64,000 nt of DNA from Porodaedalea pini (lineage: Eukaryota > Basidiomycota > Agaricomycetes > Hymenochaetales > Hymenochaetaceae), in contig NBAY01000037.1 in the NCBI GenBank assembly GCA_002794775.1, forward strand, positions 310,001 to 374,000, read 5' to 3'. A program made the position numbers and the translations under genes. Shown here one piece after another: positions 1 to 13,117 of the stretch (position 1 is its first letter; each line of letters starts with the position of its first letter). The notes under the pieces were generated by a model, which made no database searches, was not told the DNA's origin, and saw only the letters and a program-made list of their open reading frames with translations.

Positions 1-57
1 TGTTATCGACTTGAAACCCAACTTCAAATCCAGCGACTGCAAGATCTACCCATTGAT
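1..57 (+). pseudogene. Gypsy pol fragment cut by the window edge
   Basis: The first 57 bases read in the forward direction as the segment just before the reverse transcriptase (VIDLKPNFKSSDCKIYP). They align with the same stretch of the complete element near 31286-31342. Homology stops abruptly around base 57, where unrelated sequence begins. This is a third decayed copy, opposite in orientation to elements A and B next to it. It is too short to say more. Confidence 0.75.
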
Positions 58-1017
58 AATTCTGAGTTCTGGTTGTTAGTAAAGGGGAATCAGATGATTG
101 AGTTCGAGAGAGACATGTCTAGTGGGCCAATACCCTCATTCCAGTCAAGTTCTGTGGGTTCCAGATTGAAGGATTTGAGTTGCGTGCGTTCCAGTGTGTC
201 AGAGGCAATGAAATCAGCAGAGCATACTAGTAGAGAAGTGTTTGAAGCATAGCACCAGCAGAGCACTTGAGATGTGTGGGGGATTGTTGGTGGCTGTGTT
301 GGAAGATGCGGAGATGTGTTAACAATAGTGCAACTTCTCAGAGCGGGATTGTCCTCAGAATGGATGGCTGGTCCCTGTGCTTAACAGGACATTGTCTGGA
401 ATACCAGAGAGCGAGGTGAGGTATGGAACTAAATCAGAAGATAAGAGATGAGAGGGAAGCAAGGTCAAGGTAATGAGGATGAAGCGGAACAAGGTGAAGA
501 TGGAATGGACAGAACGAGTGCAATGAGCGCAACATGAATAAAATGAAGTCAAGGTGAGTGATTTGAGTCACTAAGGCACCAAAGTGTTCCTAGGGACCAT
601 TTTGAGAGATATCACATGAAGTTAGGCATTGAAACTCAGGGGTGGAATTGCTGTCCTGTCTACAACATTTGGCACTCTATAAATACTAAACAAGTGTCCT
701 GTGTAAACATGAAAGGTGAAATAAAATAAGATGAGTCCTCTATTGTCCTACCACTGAGCCTCCTGAGTGTTCCTTTGAGTGGCTTCACAATCCAAACTAC
801 TGAAAGGTGGGGACGGTGCATGTTAACTTGGTGTAGCATCAGTGAGCTTTGGGATCCTTTGTACAGAGCCGGAATGACCAATACTGGGCTGGTGCATGTT
901 TGTTAGACAAAGACAAATGAATGAACCTTTGGCAGGGTCGAGTGGACATGTGCACAGATAAGTGCACTGGGGTCGGTCTGAGTAGCTGATGCATGTGATC
1001 CAGTTGTTGTGTGTATT
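58..1017. other. No gene recognised
   Basis: About 960 bases between the pol scrap and the LTR of element A. Only short ORFs occur, none with a recognisable motif, and the sequence is rich in TG and CA with few CG, as in the decayed retrotransposons beside it. It is probably old repeat DNA, but I could not match it to any other part of the window. Confidence 0.5.
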
Positions 1018-1444
1018 TGTTAGGCGGGAGTTTGGGTAGCGCTTGAACTGAGCAGGCCTCAGCTGACTGTTGTCTGGGACATGCTATAACTCAAGTGGGG
1101 ACTTGGGACATGCTTACTCAGGCTAGGTTGTCACAGAGGTAAGAGGATTAATACAAGTTTACACTAATACAAGGAGGTGAGTCTCACCTAGGTCATCGTG
1201 GAGGTAAGAGGAAAAGCAGAACAAGGAGTTCATGCGATTCCTGATCTCTCTTATAGCAGTGACTGTAGGACTATATTACCTAACATTACATAAACAAACA
1301 GAATGGAACGAATGAAAGTCATGTGTAAGGGAGTGTGGGAAATGATTGAAAAGGTAGTTAATTATAATGAAAAGGAACAATTAAAAGAAAAAGAAATGGT
1401 AAAAGAGGAGAAATAAAAGAAAGGGAAAAGTTCAAGTCCTAACA
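1018..1444 (-). repeat. 3' LTR of element A
   Basis: 427 bp, bounded by TGTTAG and CTAACA in plus orientation, next to the remnant polypurine tract (read as pyrimidines at 1445-1460). It contains the self-primer sequence GTTCTGCTTTT on the minus strand. It pairs with the LTR at 13118-13544. Confidence 0.85.
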
Positions 1445-4400
1445 TTACCCTCCCCTCAAGGTTGGGCGTCCTGACCAACCATGATTGTGGTTGTCAGGTT
1501 CAGTGTCAACAAAGATTGGATGGAGGCGTTGTTAAGGGATTTCAAGTTTATGAGGTGCACCAGGGTGTTTTTGATAGAACTCTGTGATTGCCTCCTTTAC
1601 GTTCTCACCAAAGTCCATCTTGGGCTGCCAAGTCGGTTCATTGTAGCCAACCCACTTGACGAGGTACTGTAGTTTCCCTCAGTGTAGGTGTGAGTCTAGA
1701 ACCTCCTCGATCTCATACTCCTCCTCATTGTTGACAATGTTGGGCGGTGGTGGTGCTGGTTGCTTCTGACTTTCGAAGGACAGCTTGATGGCGGGTTTCA
1801 GCAGGGCCTCATTGAAGACAGGGTGGACCTTTTTCCATCACTTTGGGAGCTTGAGCTTGTATGTGCTTGCTCCTACCTTGTTGATGATGTCGAAGGGGCT
1901 GTACCATTTGTTGGCAAGCTTCTTTGTCGGCGAATCTGTGCTGATGTTTTGCCTGTCAAGGAAGACCTTATCTCCAGCCTTGTACTCCACCAAAGTTCCT
2001 GCCATCTGGTCATGGTAGTGCTTCATGTCTTCTGCTGCCTTGACCAGATTGTCCTTTGCGATGTGATGAATTTCCTTGATGTGCTTTGCAAATTCTTCCG
2101 CTGACATGTTAGCAGATGAGGTTTGTGTCTTGTTGAAGCTTAAAGGATGACATCTTGTGTTCATGTAGAAGGGGGACATCTTTGTCGCCAAATGTTCATG
2201 GTTGTTGTATGCAAACTCTGCGAGGGGGAGCCAGTCCTTCCAGTCCGATTGCCAATGGTTAACGAAGAGCCGTAAGAACTGTTTGAGCTCCTGATTGACG
2301 TGTTCCATTTGACTATCCATCTGTGGGTGATATGCCATTGACAGGTTGCCTTCAATGTGCAGGAGTTTGTACAGCTCCTTCATCATTGATGCATCAAACT
2401 GTGTGCCTCTGTCATAGATGATTTTCTTTGGTAGGCCATGGAGGCAGAAGATGTGGTCATGGTACAACTGCACCATGCCTTCCACTGACAGTTTTGTTGT
2501 CATTGGGATTGCATACATCTGCTTTGAGAACCTGTCCATGATGATGCAGATCACATTGTGCCCCTTTGAGTCTGGCAGCTCTCCGATGAGGTCAACCATG
2601 ACAATTTCCCAAGGGCCTTTGGGGATTGTGTTTGGATGAAGTAGTCTTGACCTCAATGTTCTCAAGGCCTTTGTTCACTGACATTGGTCACATCCTCAAA
2701 CATACACTCTCACGTCTGAGAACATCAATGCCCACCAGAAGTCTCACCTGACCAGTTCTACTATTTTTGACACTCCAGGATGTCCAGCCAGTACCAAGTC
2801 ATGACACTCCCACAATACAGCCTCTTTCATTGTTGATGGCATGTACACCTTGCCTTTCATCTGCCACAATCTGTTGACCTCTGTCATACCTGTCAGCCTT
2901 TTCAACTCGTCCTGCATCCTCTGTGCTTCACCCACCCATTCCACCACCTCATCGCGTGACATGTGCACCACTCCACAGTTCAGCCACTTTTCCTTGATGA
3001 AAATGACACCATCATTGTCATCCTTGCCCTCATCATATCCTGCCTTGCACGACAGCAGGTCTGCCTTGCCCATCGTCTTCCCTGACTTGTGCTCTAGGTG
3101 GAAGTTGAATTCTTCAAGTTCTGTCCACCAGTGAGCTTGACGATAGCTCAGCTTCTGTGCCGATCTGAAGTAGGTGAGGTTGGCATAGTCAGACCAGATC
3201 TCGATCTTATAACGAGCACTGAGGAGGTATTGTCACCATTCCTTGAGTGCTGAAATGATCATGAGCATCTCCTTGTCATAGATCTTGTAGTTTCATTCAG
3301 TTGGCAGGAATGCCTCTGACCTGTAGGCGATGACCCTCCACTTACCTTCCTGCCTCTGCAACAACACACCTCTGAGCACAAAGTTTGACAAGTCCACCTC
3401 TACATGGAAAGGGCCCTTGTCATTGGCAATCGCCAGGACTAGAGGTGAGCTGAGGCAATGCTTCAGCTCCTCAAATGCTTCCTGCTGTTCAGTCTCCCAT
3501 ACCCAGCCCTTTTTTCCTGTCAGTGACATTAGCGGTTGGACCACCTTGCTGTAATCCTTGATAAACTGTCTCAGCCAGTTGCTCATGCTGAGGAACTTTT
3601 GAAGTTCCTTCAGGTTGCGTGGAGCAGGCCAGGTAGTGATTGCTTCTGTCTTTTCCAGGTCAGCCTTAAGCTCGCCATTGCCAATGATGTGGCCAAGGTA
3701 CTTTACAACCTTGGCGTTGAATTTGCACTTTTCCAGTTTTAGATACAGGCTGTTCTCTTGAAGGATCTGAAGTATGCATCTCGATGTCTCGATGTGCTCC
3801 TCAATGGTTTCTGAGAGGATCAGGATGTCATCGAGGTAAACAATGATCAGGTTTGCATAGATCAGATCCTTGAAGATGTGGTTGACAAATGCCTGAAACG
3901 TCACCAGTGCATTGCAAAGACTGAAAAACATCACCGTTGGTTTGAAGAGACCCATGTTTGTGTGGAACACTGCCTTCCACTCATCACCTTTATGGATCCA
4001 GATGTTGTAATATCCCCACTGAAGGTCAAGCTTGGTGATAAACTTTGCCTTCTTGACCTTGTCGACAAGTTTGTCGATGAGGGGGAGAGGGTACTTATTC
4101 TTGATCATGCCCTTGTTGAGCTTCTGATAATCCTGGATTGGGCATAAGGACTTGTTGGCCTTCTTGATGAAGAAGAAAGGTGACACCATCAGTGAGATTG
4201 ACTTTCAAATATGGCCAGACTTCAAGTTTTCATTAAGGAAGTCTTTTAATGACTGATGTTCCATTGGTGTCAGTGGGTAGATCTTACAGTCGCTAGGCTT
4301 GAAGTCAGGCTTTAGGTCAATGATGTGGTCCCATGGTTGATGTTCTGGCAACTTCTCAAACCCTTTCTCCAAGAAGACATTGGTATAGTCATTGAGATAT

Positions 4401-4969
4401 GCAGGCCAGGATGCCTTGTCCATTTGCACTTCTCATACCCTCCTCATCTCTTCCACTTCACTCTCCTTCACCATGTACTCATTCGGACAACGGGTGAATT
4501 CAATTGAACCTGATGACCAGTCGATCTCAGGGCTGTATCATCGAAGCCAGTCATAGCCTAGGAAAATGTTCAACAATGCGAGTGACATCACCACAAGCAC
4601 AATCCTTTCCTTATGGTGTCCAATGATTAGTTCGACATCAACATATTCCTTGATCAAGCCAGCCTCATTGGGTGTGCTGTCAGCATTAAGCACTGCAAGA
4701 GGACAAATGTAGCATTTCGTTTCTAGCCCATATCATTCAACAAACCCTGCATCAATGCACAATCCAGTACACCCAGAATCTACGAGCGCATGCACATTCA
4801 CCTCTCTCGCTTCACCCGCTACTCCTTGTCCGATGGTCAAGAGAAGGTTCAGCTGGTGTCTGCCAGTTCCTCTCATGAACAACTTTCCTTCCACATCATA
4901 TTCCTTCACACCGGTCAGGGTTTCATAATCAGAAAAACCATCGACACTATTTGCATCTATGTATTGTAC
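1445..4969 (-). pseudogene. Element A pol, 3' and central part
   Basis: Read on the minus strand, this holds the protease start (residual DSG at about 4770), reverse transcriptase with YLDD (near 3830), RNase H, the integrase zinc finger and DDE core (2665 down to 1838) and a degraded chromodomain at 1560-1740. Several stops and frameshifts break it, so that only ORFs of 298 and 275 codons remain. Compared with element C, most changes turn CG into TG or CA. It ends at the TGTAC copied when element B inserted (4965-4969). It cannot encode active proteins. Confidence 0.85.
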
Positions 4970-5410
4970 TGTTAGGCAGGAGTCTGGGAGATGACTCAGA
5001 CTGGGCAGGCCTCGGTTAACTGTCATCTGGGACATGCTATACTCGAGCAGGGACTTGGGACATGCTGTACTCAGGCTAGGTTGTCACAGAGGTAAGAGGA
5101 TTAATACAATGTACTCTACTACAGGAGGGGGGCGTGGTCTCACCTAGGTCGTCACGGAGGTAAGAGGAAAAGCAGAACAGGTGTTCAGATGCAATTCCTC
5201 TTCCTTATATACAGTGATCACCTCATGAGAACTGGTTGCCCAATTGTCTAAGATTACATAAAGAGAGCGGAATGGAATGAATGAAGGTCATGTGAAAGAA
5301 GTGTGGGAAATGATTGAAAAGATGATTAATTATAATTAAAAGGGGCGGTTTAAGAGAAAAGAAATGGTACAGGGAAAATAAAATAAAAGATGAAAGTTCG
5401 AGTTCTAACA
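4970..5410 (-). repeat. 3' LTR of element B
   Basis: 441 bp, TGTTAG to CTAACA on the plus strand. On the minus strand it carries TATATAAGG and, exactly 33 bases after the TATA start, the self-primer GTTCTGCTTTT. A pyrimidine-rich remnant of the polypurine tract follows at 5411-5425. Confidence 0.9.
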
Positions 5411-8400
5411 TTACTCCCCCCTCAAGGTTGGACATCCTGACCAACCAAGATCACGGTCGTCTGGCTTGGTGTTGACAAAGAGTGGGCGAAGTCATTGGCG
5501 AGGGATGTCGAGTTTTTGAGGGGCGCCAGGATGTTTTCGATAGAACTTAGCGATCGCCTCCTTTGCATTCTTGCCGAAGTCTGTCTCAGGCTGCCAGGTC
5601 GGTTTGTTGTACCCAACCCACTTGACGAGGTACTGCAGTTTTCCTCGGTGCAGACGTGAGTCGATGACCTCTTTGATCTTGTACTCTTCCTCATTGTCGA
5701 CGATGTCGGGCGGTGGCAGTGGTGGCAGTTTCTGGCTTTTGAAGGATGGTTCAACAGCGGGTTTCAACAGGGCTTCATTGAAGACTGGGTGGACTTTCTT
5801 CCATCACTTCGGGAGTTTGAGCTTGTACGTGCTCGCTCCTACTTTGTCAATGATGTTGAAGGGGCTGTACCATTTGTTAGCAAGCTTCTTTGTCAGCAAA
5901 TCTGTGCTGATGTTTTGCCCATCAAGGAAGACCTTGTCTCCAGTCTTGTATTCCACCGAAGTTCCTGCTGTCCAATCATGGTAGCGCTTCATGTCCTCTG
6001 CTGCCTTGATTAGATTGTCCTTTGTGATGCAATGAGTCTTCTTAATGTGCTTCACGAATTCTTCCGCTGACATGTTGGCAGAGGAGGTTCGCACGATGTC
6101 AAAGCTTAAAGGATGGCATCCTGTATTTGTGTAGAAAGGGGACATCTTCATTGCTGAGTGTTTGCGGTTGTTGTACACGAACTCCGCCAGTGGGAGCCAG
6201 TCTTTCCAGTCCAATTGCCTATGGTCAATGAAGAGTTGGAGGTACTGTTTGAGTTCCTGGTTGACGCATTCCATTTGACCATCCATCTGTGAGTGATACA
6301 CTGTTGATGGGTTGCCTTCAATGTGTAGGAGTTTGTACAGCTCCTTCATCATTGAAGCATTGAATTGTGTTCCCCGGTCATGGATGATCTTCTTCGGCAA
6401 GCCATGGAGGTGGAAGATGTGATCACAGTACAATTGGGCCATGCCTTCTGCTGACAGTTTCGTTGTCATCAGGATCACGTGCATCTGCTTTGAGAATCTG
6501 TCCATGAAGATGCAGATGGTGTTGTGTCCCTTCAAGTCTAGGAGCTCTCCAATGAGATTGACTGTGACGATTTCCCAAGGGCCTTCTGGTATTGCATTCA
6601 GATGAAGCGATCTCGACCTCAACATTCTCAAAGCTTTTGTTCATTGGCATTGGTCACATCCTCGAACATATGCCCTCACATCTGAGAACATCGAGGCCCA
6701 CCAGAAGTCACAATGCACGAGTTCCACCATTTTTGATGTTCCTGGATGTCCAGCCAGGACTGAGTCATGACATTCCTGCAATACTGCTTCCTTCACTGTC
6801 GACGGTACGTACACCTTGCCCTTCATTTGCCACAACCGGTTGACCTCTGTCATACCCGTCGGCCTATCTGACTCATTTTGCACCCTCTGCGCTTCACCCA
6901 CTCTGTCCAACACCTCATCACGTGACGTCCTTACCACCCCACAGTTCAACCACTTCTCCTTGATGAACACAACTCCATTGTTGTCATCCCTTCCCTCGTC
7001 ATAGCCCGCTTTATGTGATAGTAGGTCCACCTTGCCCATCATCTTCCCCGACTTGTGTTTGAGGTGGAAGTCAAATTCTTCAAGTTTCATTTGCCAGCGA
7101 GCTTGACAGTAGCTCAGCTTTTGAGCCAACCTGAAGTATGTGAGGTTGGCATGGTCAGACTAGATCTCAATCTTATGACGGGTGCCGAGGAGGTATTGTC
7201 TCCACTCCTTGAGTGCCAAAACGATTGCGAGCATCTGCTTGTCATAGATTTCGTAGTTTTGTTCCACCGGCAGGAGTGCCTCTGACCTGTAGGCAACTAA
7301 CCTCCACTTGCCTTCTTGCTTCTGTAACAACACACCTCCAAGTGCGAAGTTCGATGAGTCCGCTTCGACGCAGAAAGGGCCCTCATCATTGGCAATGGCT
7401 AGGACTGGAGGTGAGCAGAGATGTCATCTCAGCTCCTCAAATGCTTCCTGCTGTTCGGTCTCCTATACCCAGTCCTTCTTGCCTGTTAGCGATGTTAATG
7501 GATGGACTACCTTGCTGTAGTCCTTGATGAATCATCGCAGCCAGTTGCCCATGCTGAGGAACTGTTGCAGCTGCTTGACATTTCACAGGACTGGCCAGTC
7601 TGCGATCACCTCTGTCTTTGCTGGGTCAGCCTTGATTTCACCATTGCTAACAATGTGGCTGAGGTATTTTATGACCTTGGCATCAAACTTGCACTTTTCC
7701 GGTTTCAGGTACAGGCCGTTTTCTTGCAGGATCTGAAAGATGCACCTTGACGTGTCGATATGTTCCTCGAGGGTCTGCAAGAGGATCAGTATGTTGTCGA
7801 GGTAGACAATGATCAAGTTATCATAGATCAGTCCCTTGAAGATGTGGTTGACAAAAGCCTGGAACGTCACTGGTGCATTGCAAAGACCGAAGAACATAAC
7901 TGTCAGTTCAAAGAGCCCCATGTTTGTGTGGAAAGCTGCCTTCCACTCATCACCCTCACGGATCTGTACATTATAGTATCCCCAGTGAAGGTCAAGCTTA
8001 GTGATGAACTTTGCTTTCTTGACCTTGTCAACAAGCTTGTTGATGAGGGGGAGAGGGTACTTATTCTTGATTGTGCCCTCATTGAGCTTTTGGTAATCCT
8101 GGATTGGGCGTAAGGACTTGTCAGCCTTCCTGATGAAGAAGAAAGGTGACGCCATTAGTGAGATCAACTTTCGTATGCAGCCCGACTTCAAATTCTCCTC
8201 GAGGAAATCCTTCAGTGACTGTTGCTCTGTTGGCATCAGCGGATAGATCTTACAATCACTGGGTTTGAAGTTGGGTTTCAGGTCGATGACATGGTCCAAG
8301 GGGCGGTGTTCTGGTAGTTTCTCGAATCCCTTTTCTGAGAAGACATCAGCGTAGTTGTTGAGATATGCAGGCCAGGATGCCTTGTCCATTTGCACTTCTC

Positions 8401-9005
8401 ACACCCTCCTCATCTCTTCCACAGCCTCCTTCTTGATCACACATTCCTCTGGACAGTGGGTGAATTCAATCGAACCCATCTTCCAGTCGACCTCTAGATT
8501 GTGGTGTCGAAGCCAGTCGTAGCCAAGGAAGATGTTTGATGATGCTAGGGATGTCACTGCAAGGACAATCCTTTCCTTGTGATGTCCAATCATTAGCTCG
8601 ACATTGATGTATCTCTTGATCAAACCAGCCTCATTGTGCGTGCTATCTGCATTGAGCACTATGAGGGGTCTGATATAACACTTGGTCTCCAACCCATATC
8701 GCTCAATGAACCTCACATTGATGCACAATCCCATACACCCCGAATCCATGAGGGCGTGGGCATCCACCTCTCTCACTTCACCCTCCACGCTATGTCCGAC
8801 ATTCAGGAGGAGGTCCAGCTGGCATCCACCAGTTCCCCTCATGAACAACTGCTCGTACTCATCGTCCTTGTTCACACTGGTGGGGGTTTCATATTTGGAA
8901 AAGTCATCAACACCATTTGCATCTAGGTACTGTACAGGCAGTTGATTATATTTTAGCGAATCCAGAGTCAAAACCCCTTGTTCTTCTCGGTCAGTCGCCC
9001 CAATG
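5411..9005 (-). pseudogene. Element B pol, broken
   Basis: Minus-strand protease (DSG at about 8745), reverse transcriptase (altered active site YLDN near 7800), RNase H, integrase with zinc finger and DDE core (7129 down to 5804) and chromodomain (5767 down to 5492) follow the same order as in element C. In-frame stops and shifts separate the pieces. The upstream part shares the -1 frame overlap with gag, but the slippery heptamer reads GGATTTT here and no longer fits the canonical pattern. The changes are mostly CpG transitions. Confidence 0.85.
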
Positions 9006-9006
9006 G

Positions 9007-10440
9007 CTACGCCTGATCACTCGCAAAATCCTGTGAGTCAATGACCTCCTCGTCATTGTCTTCCTCCTCCACATAATCCTCCACAGTCGTCCTCCATGTG
9101 TCTACGACTTCCTCAAAGGCTGATTCCTTCATCGCACCAAGTTCATTGGTGAGGAGGCAACATTCGCTTGGTGCCATCATCTGCAGCATGCGCTGCATGA
9201 TGTTCTTCCCCTGAGGACACTTGTCCTTGAAGTGACCCAACTGGCCACATATCCAGCATGCCTGTCACCTTTGTGCCTTGTTCATTGAGACGTCCATGGG
9301 TTGACCAGCACCTCCAAAGGTGACACCTGTCACATCACATTTGTCAACATGGGGGGCTGCTACCTGACGATGAACTGGGGGTGCCAGCTGCTGCTGGCGT
9401 TGTGGGAGTGGGAACGCACGGCCTTGTTGTATGGCACAGATCTATTGTTCACCACAATCAATCTCAATGGCCTTTTTTCTTCCAGTCATCATATGTCATA
9501 GGAACCGGCATTGACCTTAATACCCCCACGGACCACCTCAATATTCATTGCACACTTCAGGCAATCACAGATGACAGTGTCGTCAGTCAGTCCCACTCTC
9601 GTAATGATGACATCGAGTTTCTGAAAAAACTCATTGGCAGTGAGGTCCTTCTGGACTTTTGTCCAGAATTCTGCTAGTGCCTTCTCCTTTCAGTTTGGGT
9701 CATTGAACGAGGCATCAAGGTGCTCCTGGAACCTTGTCCAACTATCGGTGAAGGTCACGGTGCCAGCTGTCATTGACTCCTCCACGTAGTTTTGCGCCTA
9801 TGTCGCTGCATTGCCACCCTTTAGGTAGGAGAGGGCAACATAGATTTTACTTTCTGACGTGGGGTATCTGTTTAGGTTTGCAGAGACAAAGAGTAGGACT
9901 TCATGCCTAAAGTCTAGGTAATCGTTGCCACCAGCAAATTCACGTGGTCAGGTAACGTCAATGTTTGGGGTGGGGGTGGGGGCTTGGCTGGCCAGAGCAT
10001 TGGCAGCTTGATGGGTGAAGGTGCCCATGACAATGGCCGCGATCTGTTCCAGCTGTTGCTGGCTGAAACCTCCTGTTGACATTGTAGGTTCAGGAGTAGG
10101 CATTGAGGGTTCAGGTGGGGTCGGTGGTGATGGGTCCCTATGGGTTTCACGGTATGGACCTGGAGTCGGTGGTAACATCACAGTCGACGTCGACAGTGTA
10201 GGCGATGGAGGGATGGCTGGGGACCACTTGGCTCTTCTCCCTTCTGCTGTCATCGAGTACCAACATTTGTTGATGTCGCTGTACCAGATTTTGTGAGTGA
10301 TGCCGCTGTTATCAGTTGCAATGTAACTTGGTCGATCTGGATCCCAATGCACCAATGAAGGGAGGGCCTGTCATTGCTCGTTGGTGATATCTATGTTGAT
10401 GACGGTGGAGGGACAGGGATGGGCTGTGCGTTTGGGTGAA
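9007..10440 (-). pseudogene. Element B gag, broken
   Basis: Capsid-like polyprotein of element B on the minus strand. It ends with a zinc knuckle of the CX2CX4HX4C type (CWICGQLGHFKDKC, about 9215-9265) and an acidic tail, stopping at 9007. Stops and frameshifts lie between 9240 and 9950. No clear ATG is present at the expected start: the longest N-terminal ORF begins at 10355, downstream of the region homologous to the start of element A gag. Confidence 0.8.
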
Positions 10441-10792
10441 TGTTACGCTGATGTAGGACGGGTTCGTTGGTGAATTTGATGATTAAGCAGAAGGAAGCCA
10501 ATGAGATTGTGATCAACAATGGCGTTGACAACTGCATGCGATGCATTACCCACGTCCAAGTTAGATGGTTCCTCCACCAAAGGGAGATGCGGAGAGCCAG
10601 GGTTGGAAAGAGTCGGTTGGGGAGCTTATGTAATACACGAACATCTGAAAACATCCAGGCAGGTTTGAGGGTTGTCATTTAGGGGGTTTACATGTCGAGT
10701 CCATCGAGGAGAGCGCTCCTCTAGACCAAGTGAAGGCGAGTCTTCAGTGACGACGTACACTGGGGATGAGCCTGGGTGGGGTTCTGCTTTTA

Positions 10793-11233
10793 TATTAGGC
10801 AGGAGTCCGGGAGACGACTCAGACTGGGCAGGCCTCAGTTGACTGTCATCTGGGATGTGCTATACTCGAGCAGGGACTTGGGACACGCTGTACTCAGGCT
10901 AGGTCGTCACGGAGGTAAGAGGATTAATACAATGTACTCTACTACAGGAGGGGGGCGCGGTCTCACCTAGGTCATCATGGAGGTAAGAGGAAAAGCAGAA
11001 CAGGTGTTCAGATGCAATTCCTCTTCCTTATATACAGTGATCACCTCATGAGAACTGGTTGCCCAATTGTCTAAGATTACATAAAGAGAGCGGAATGGAA
11101 TGAATGAAGGTCATGTGAAAGGAGTGTGGGAAATGATTGAAAAGATGATTAATTATAATTAAAAGGGGCAGTTTAAGAGAAAAGAAATGGTACAGGGAAA
11201 ATAAAAGAAAAGATGAAAGTTCGAGTTCTAACA
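10793..11233 (-). repeat. 5' LTR of element B
   Basis: 441 bp partner of 4970-5410. Its inner terminus has mutated from TGTTAG to TATTAG on the plus strand. The primer site AAAAGCAGAAC (minus strand) lies just inside it, at about 10781-10791. Confidence 0.9.
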
Positions 11234-11309
11234 TGTACAGGCGGTTGGTTATATTTTAGCAAGTCTGAACTTGAAACCCCTTGAACTTCCTGGTCAGTTG
11301 CCCCAGTGG

Positions 11310-12752
11310 CTACACCTGACCACTCACAAAACCCTGTGAGTTGATGACCTCTTTGTCATTGTTCTCCTCCACATAGTCCTCCACCATCATCTTTCGAGTG
11401 TCTGTGACTTCCTCGAATGCCGATTCCTTCATCACAGCAAGCTCATCTGCAAAGAGACGGAGCTCCAATGGGTCCATCATCCTCGGCATTCACTGCACAA
11501 TTGGTCTGCCCTGCAGGCACTCCACCTGGTAGTGGCCTGGCTGTTTACAGAGCCAGCATGCTCCTCATCATCATGCCTTGTTCATCGAGACATCCATTGG
11601 TTGGCCGGTGTCACCAAAAGTTACACCAGTTGCATTGTGCTTGTCAATGTGAGGGGCATTGGGCTGTTGCTGGACTGGGGGTAGCCACACGACTTGTTGG
11701 CACAGAGGCACCTGCAGCTGAGGATGGTTGAAGCATCCTTTCTGAATGTCATGTACTTGTTGCTTGATGCAATTGATCTTGATGGCCTTTTTCTTCCATG
11801 CCTCATAGGCTGTCGGGACTGGTGATGACTGTAGGACTCCTCAGACCACCTCAAGGTTTAAGGCCTGCTGTAGCTGGATGCAGATGTCAAAGTTGTGTGC
11901 GGCATCTGTCATGCCTGCCTTCATGTGCAAAACGTTGAACTTCTGGAAGAACTCGTCTGCCATGATATCCTTCTGGGTTAACATGTGCATCTTCACAAGG
12001 GCCTTCACCTTACAGTTCAGGTTGTCAAACGATGCATCTAGATGCTCCTGGAACTTTGTCCAAGTCTCCATCAGATTTACTGCACTGTTCATCGTGAACT
12101 CTTCAACGTAGTTTTGTGCTCATGTTGACGCATTACCTCCCTTCAGGTATGAAAGCGTGACATAGATCTTGCTTGCCAACATCGGATATCTGCTTGGGTT
12201 TGCTGAGACAAAGAGAAGGACCTCACATTTGAAGTCCAAGTAGTCATTGCCGCCAGCGAATTTGTGTGGCCAGGCGACGTTGATATTGAGGGTCAGGGCG
12301 GCACCTTGACTAACCAGGGTGTTTGCTGCCTATGCAGTGAAGACGCCTGTGATGATTGCCACAATCTTTTCCAGCTGTTGTTGGCTGAAGCTGGTTGACA
12401 TCATGGGTATGGGTGTGGGTGTCAAGGGTTCCAGGGGGGTTGGTGGAGATGGGTCCCTACAGGTTTCGCAGTAAGGACCTGGGGTTGGAGGAAGACTGAT
12501 GGATGTCATTGATACCACGGGTGATGACGGGGTTGCTGGGTGCCACCTGAATCTGGTTGTGCTATCTGGCTCTGTTGAATACCACATCCTTTGGATATTA
12601 CTCCACCAGAGTTCGTAGGTAACACCTTCCCTTGAGGTTGTGACGTATGTGTGTCGTTCTTCATCGAACCAGCTTGTCAAAGGTAGGGCCCGACACTGCT
12701 CCTCTGTGAGATCTATTTTGACTAAGATGGCAGGGGAACAGGTATCGGTCAT
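11310..12752 (-). pseudogene. Element A gag, broken
   Basis: Minus-strand gag of the outer element. It starts MTDTCSPAILVKIDLTEE and keeps an ATG that elements B and C seem to lack. It has a proline-rich segment, a capsid-like region (12092 down to 11841) and a zinc knuckle (CWLCKQPGHYQVEC, about 11510-11560), and stops at 11310. Stops and shifts break it. The gag/pol overlap just before the stop retains the GGGTTTT heptamer and the GGTCAG/CTGACC stem seen in element C. Confidence 0.8.
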
Positions 12753-13117
12753 TCGTTCAAAGTGGGGTTACACCAATGTTGAACGGGTTTGTTGGCGAAG
12801 TTGATGATTAAGCAGAAGGACACGGCGGAGATAACAATTGACAATGATGTTGACAACTGTACTTGCAAGGTTACCCACGTCCAAGTTAGATGGCTCCTCC
12901 ACCAAAGGCTAAGTCGGAGTGCCAGGGTCGAGAAAAGTTGGTTGGAGAGTTTACATAATACACAAATGTCCAGAAATGTCTAGGCAGGGTTGAGGGTTGT
13001 TGTTTAGGGGGTTCACATGTCAAGTCCATTGAGAGGAGCGCTCCTCTAGACTGAGTGAAGGTGAGTTGACAGTGACAACATATGCTGGAGATGAGCCTAG
13101 GTGGGGTTCTGCTTTTA

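Larger units (their letters stand above)
4970..11233 (-). mobile_element. Ty3/Gypsy chromovirus B nested inside A
   Basis: A complete but decayed minus-strand element with two 441-bp LTRs (4970-5410 and 10793-11233). It is flanked by the 5-bp duplication TGTAC at 4965-4969 and 11234-11238, which marks the insertion event inside the gag/pol junction region of element A. Gag (10440 down to 9007) and pol (9005 down to 5411) are in the expected order but broken. The LTRs differ at about 16 positions, nearly all transitions, giving an age between C and A. Confidence 0.92.
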
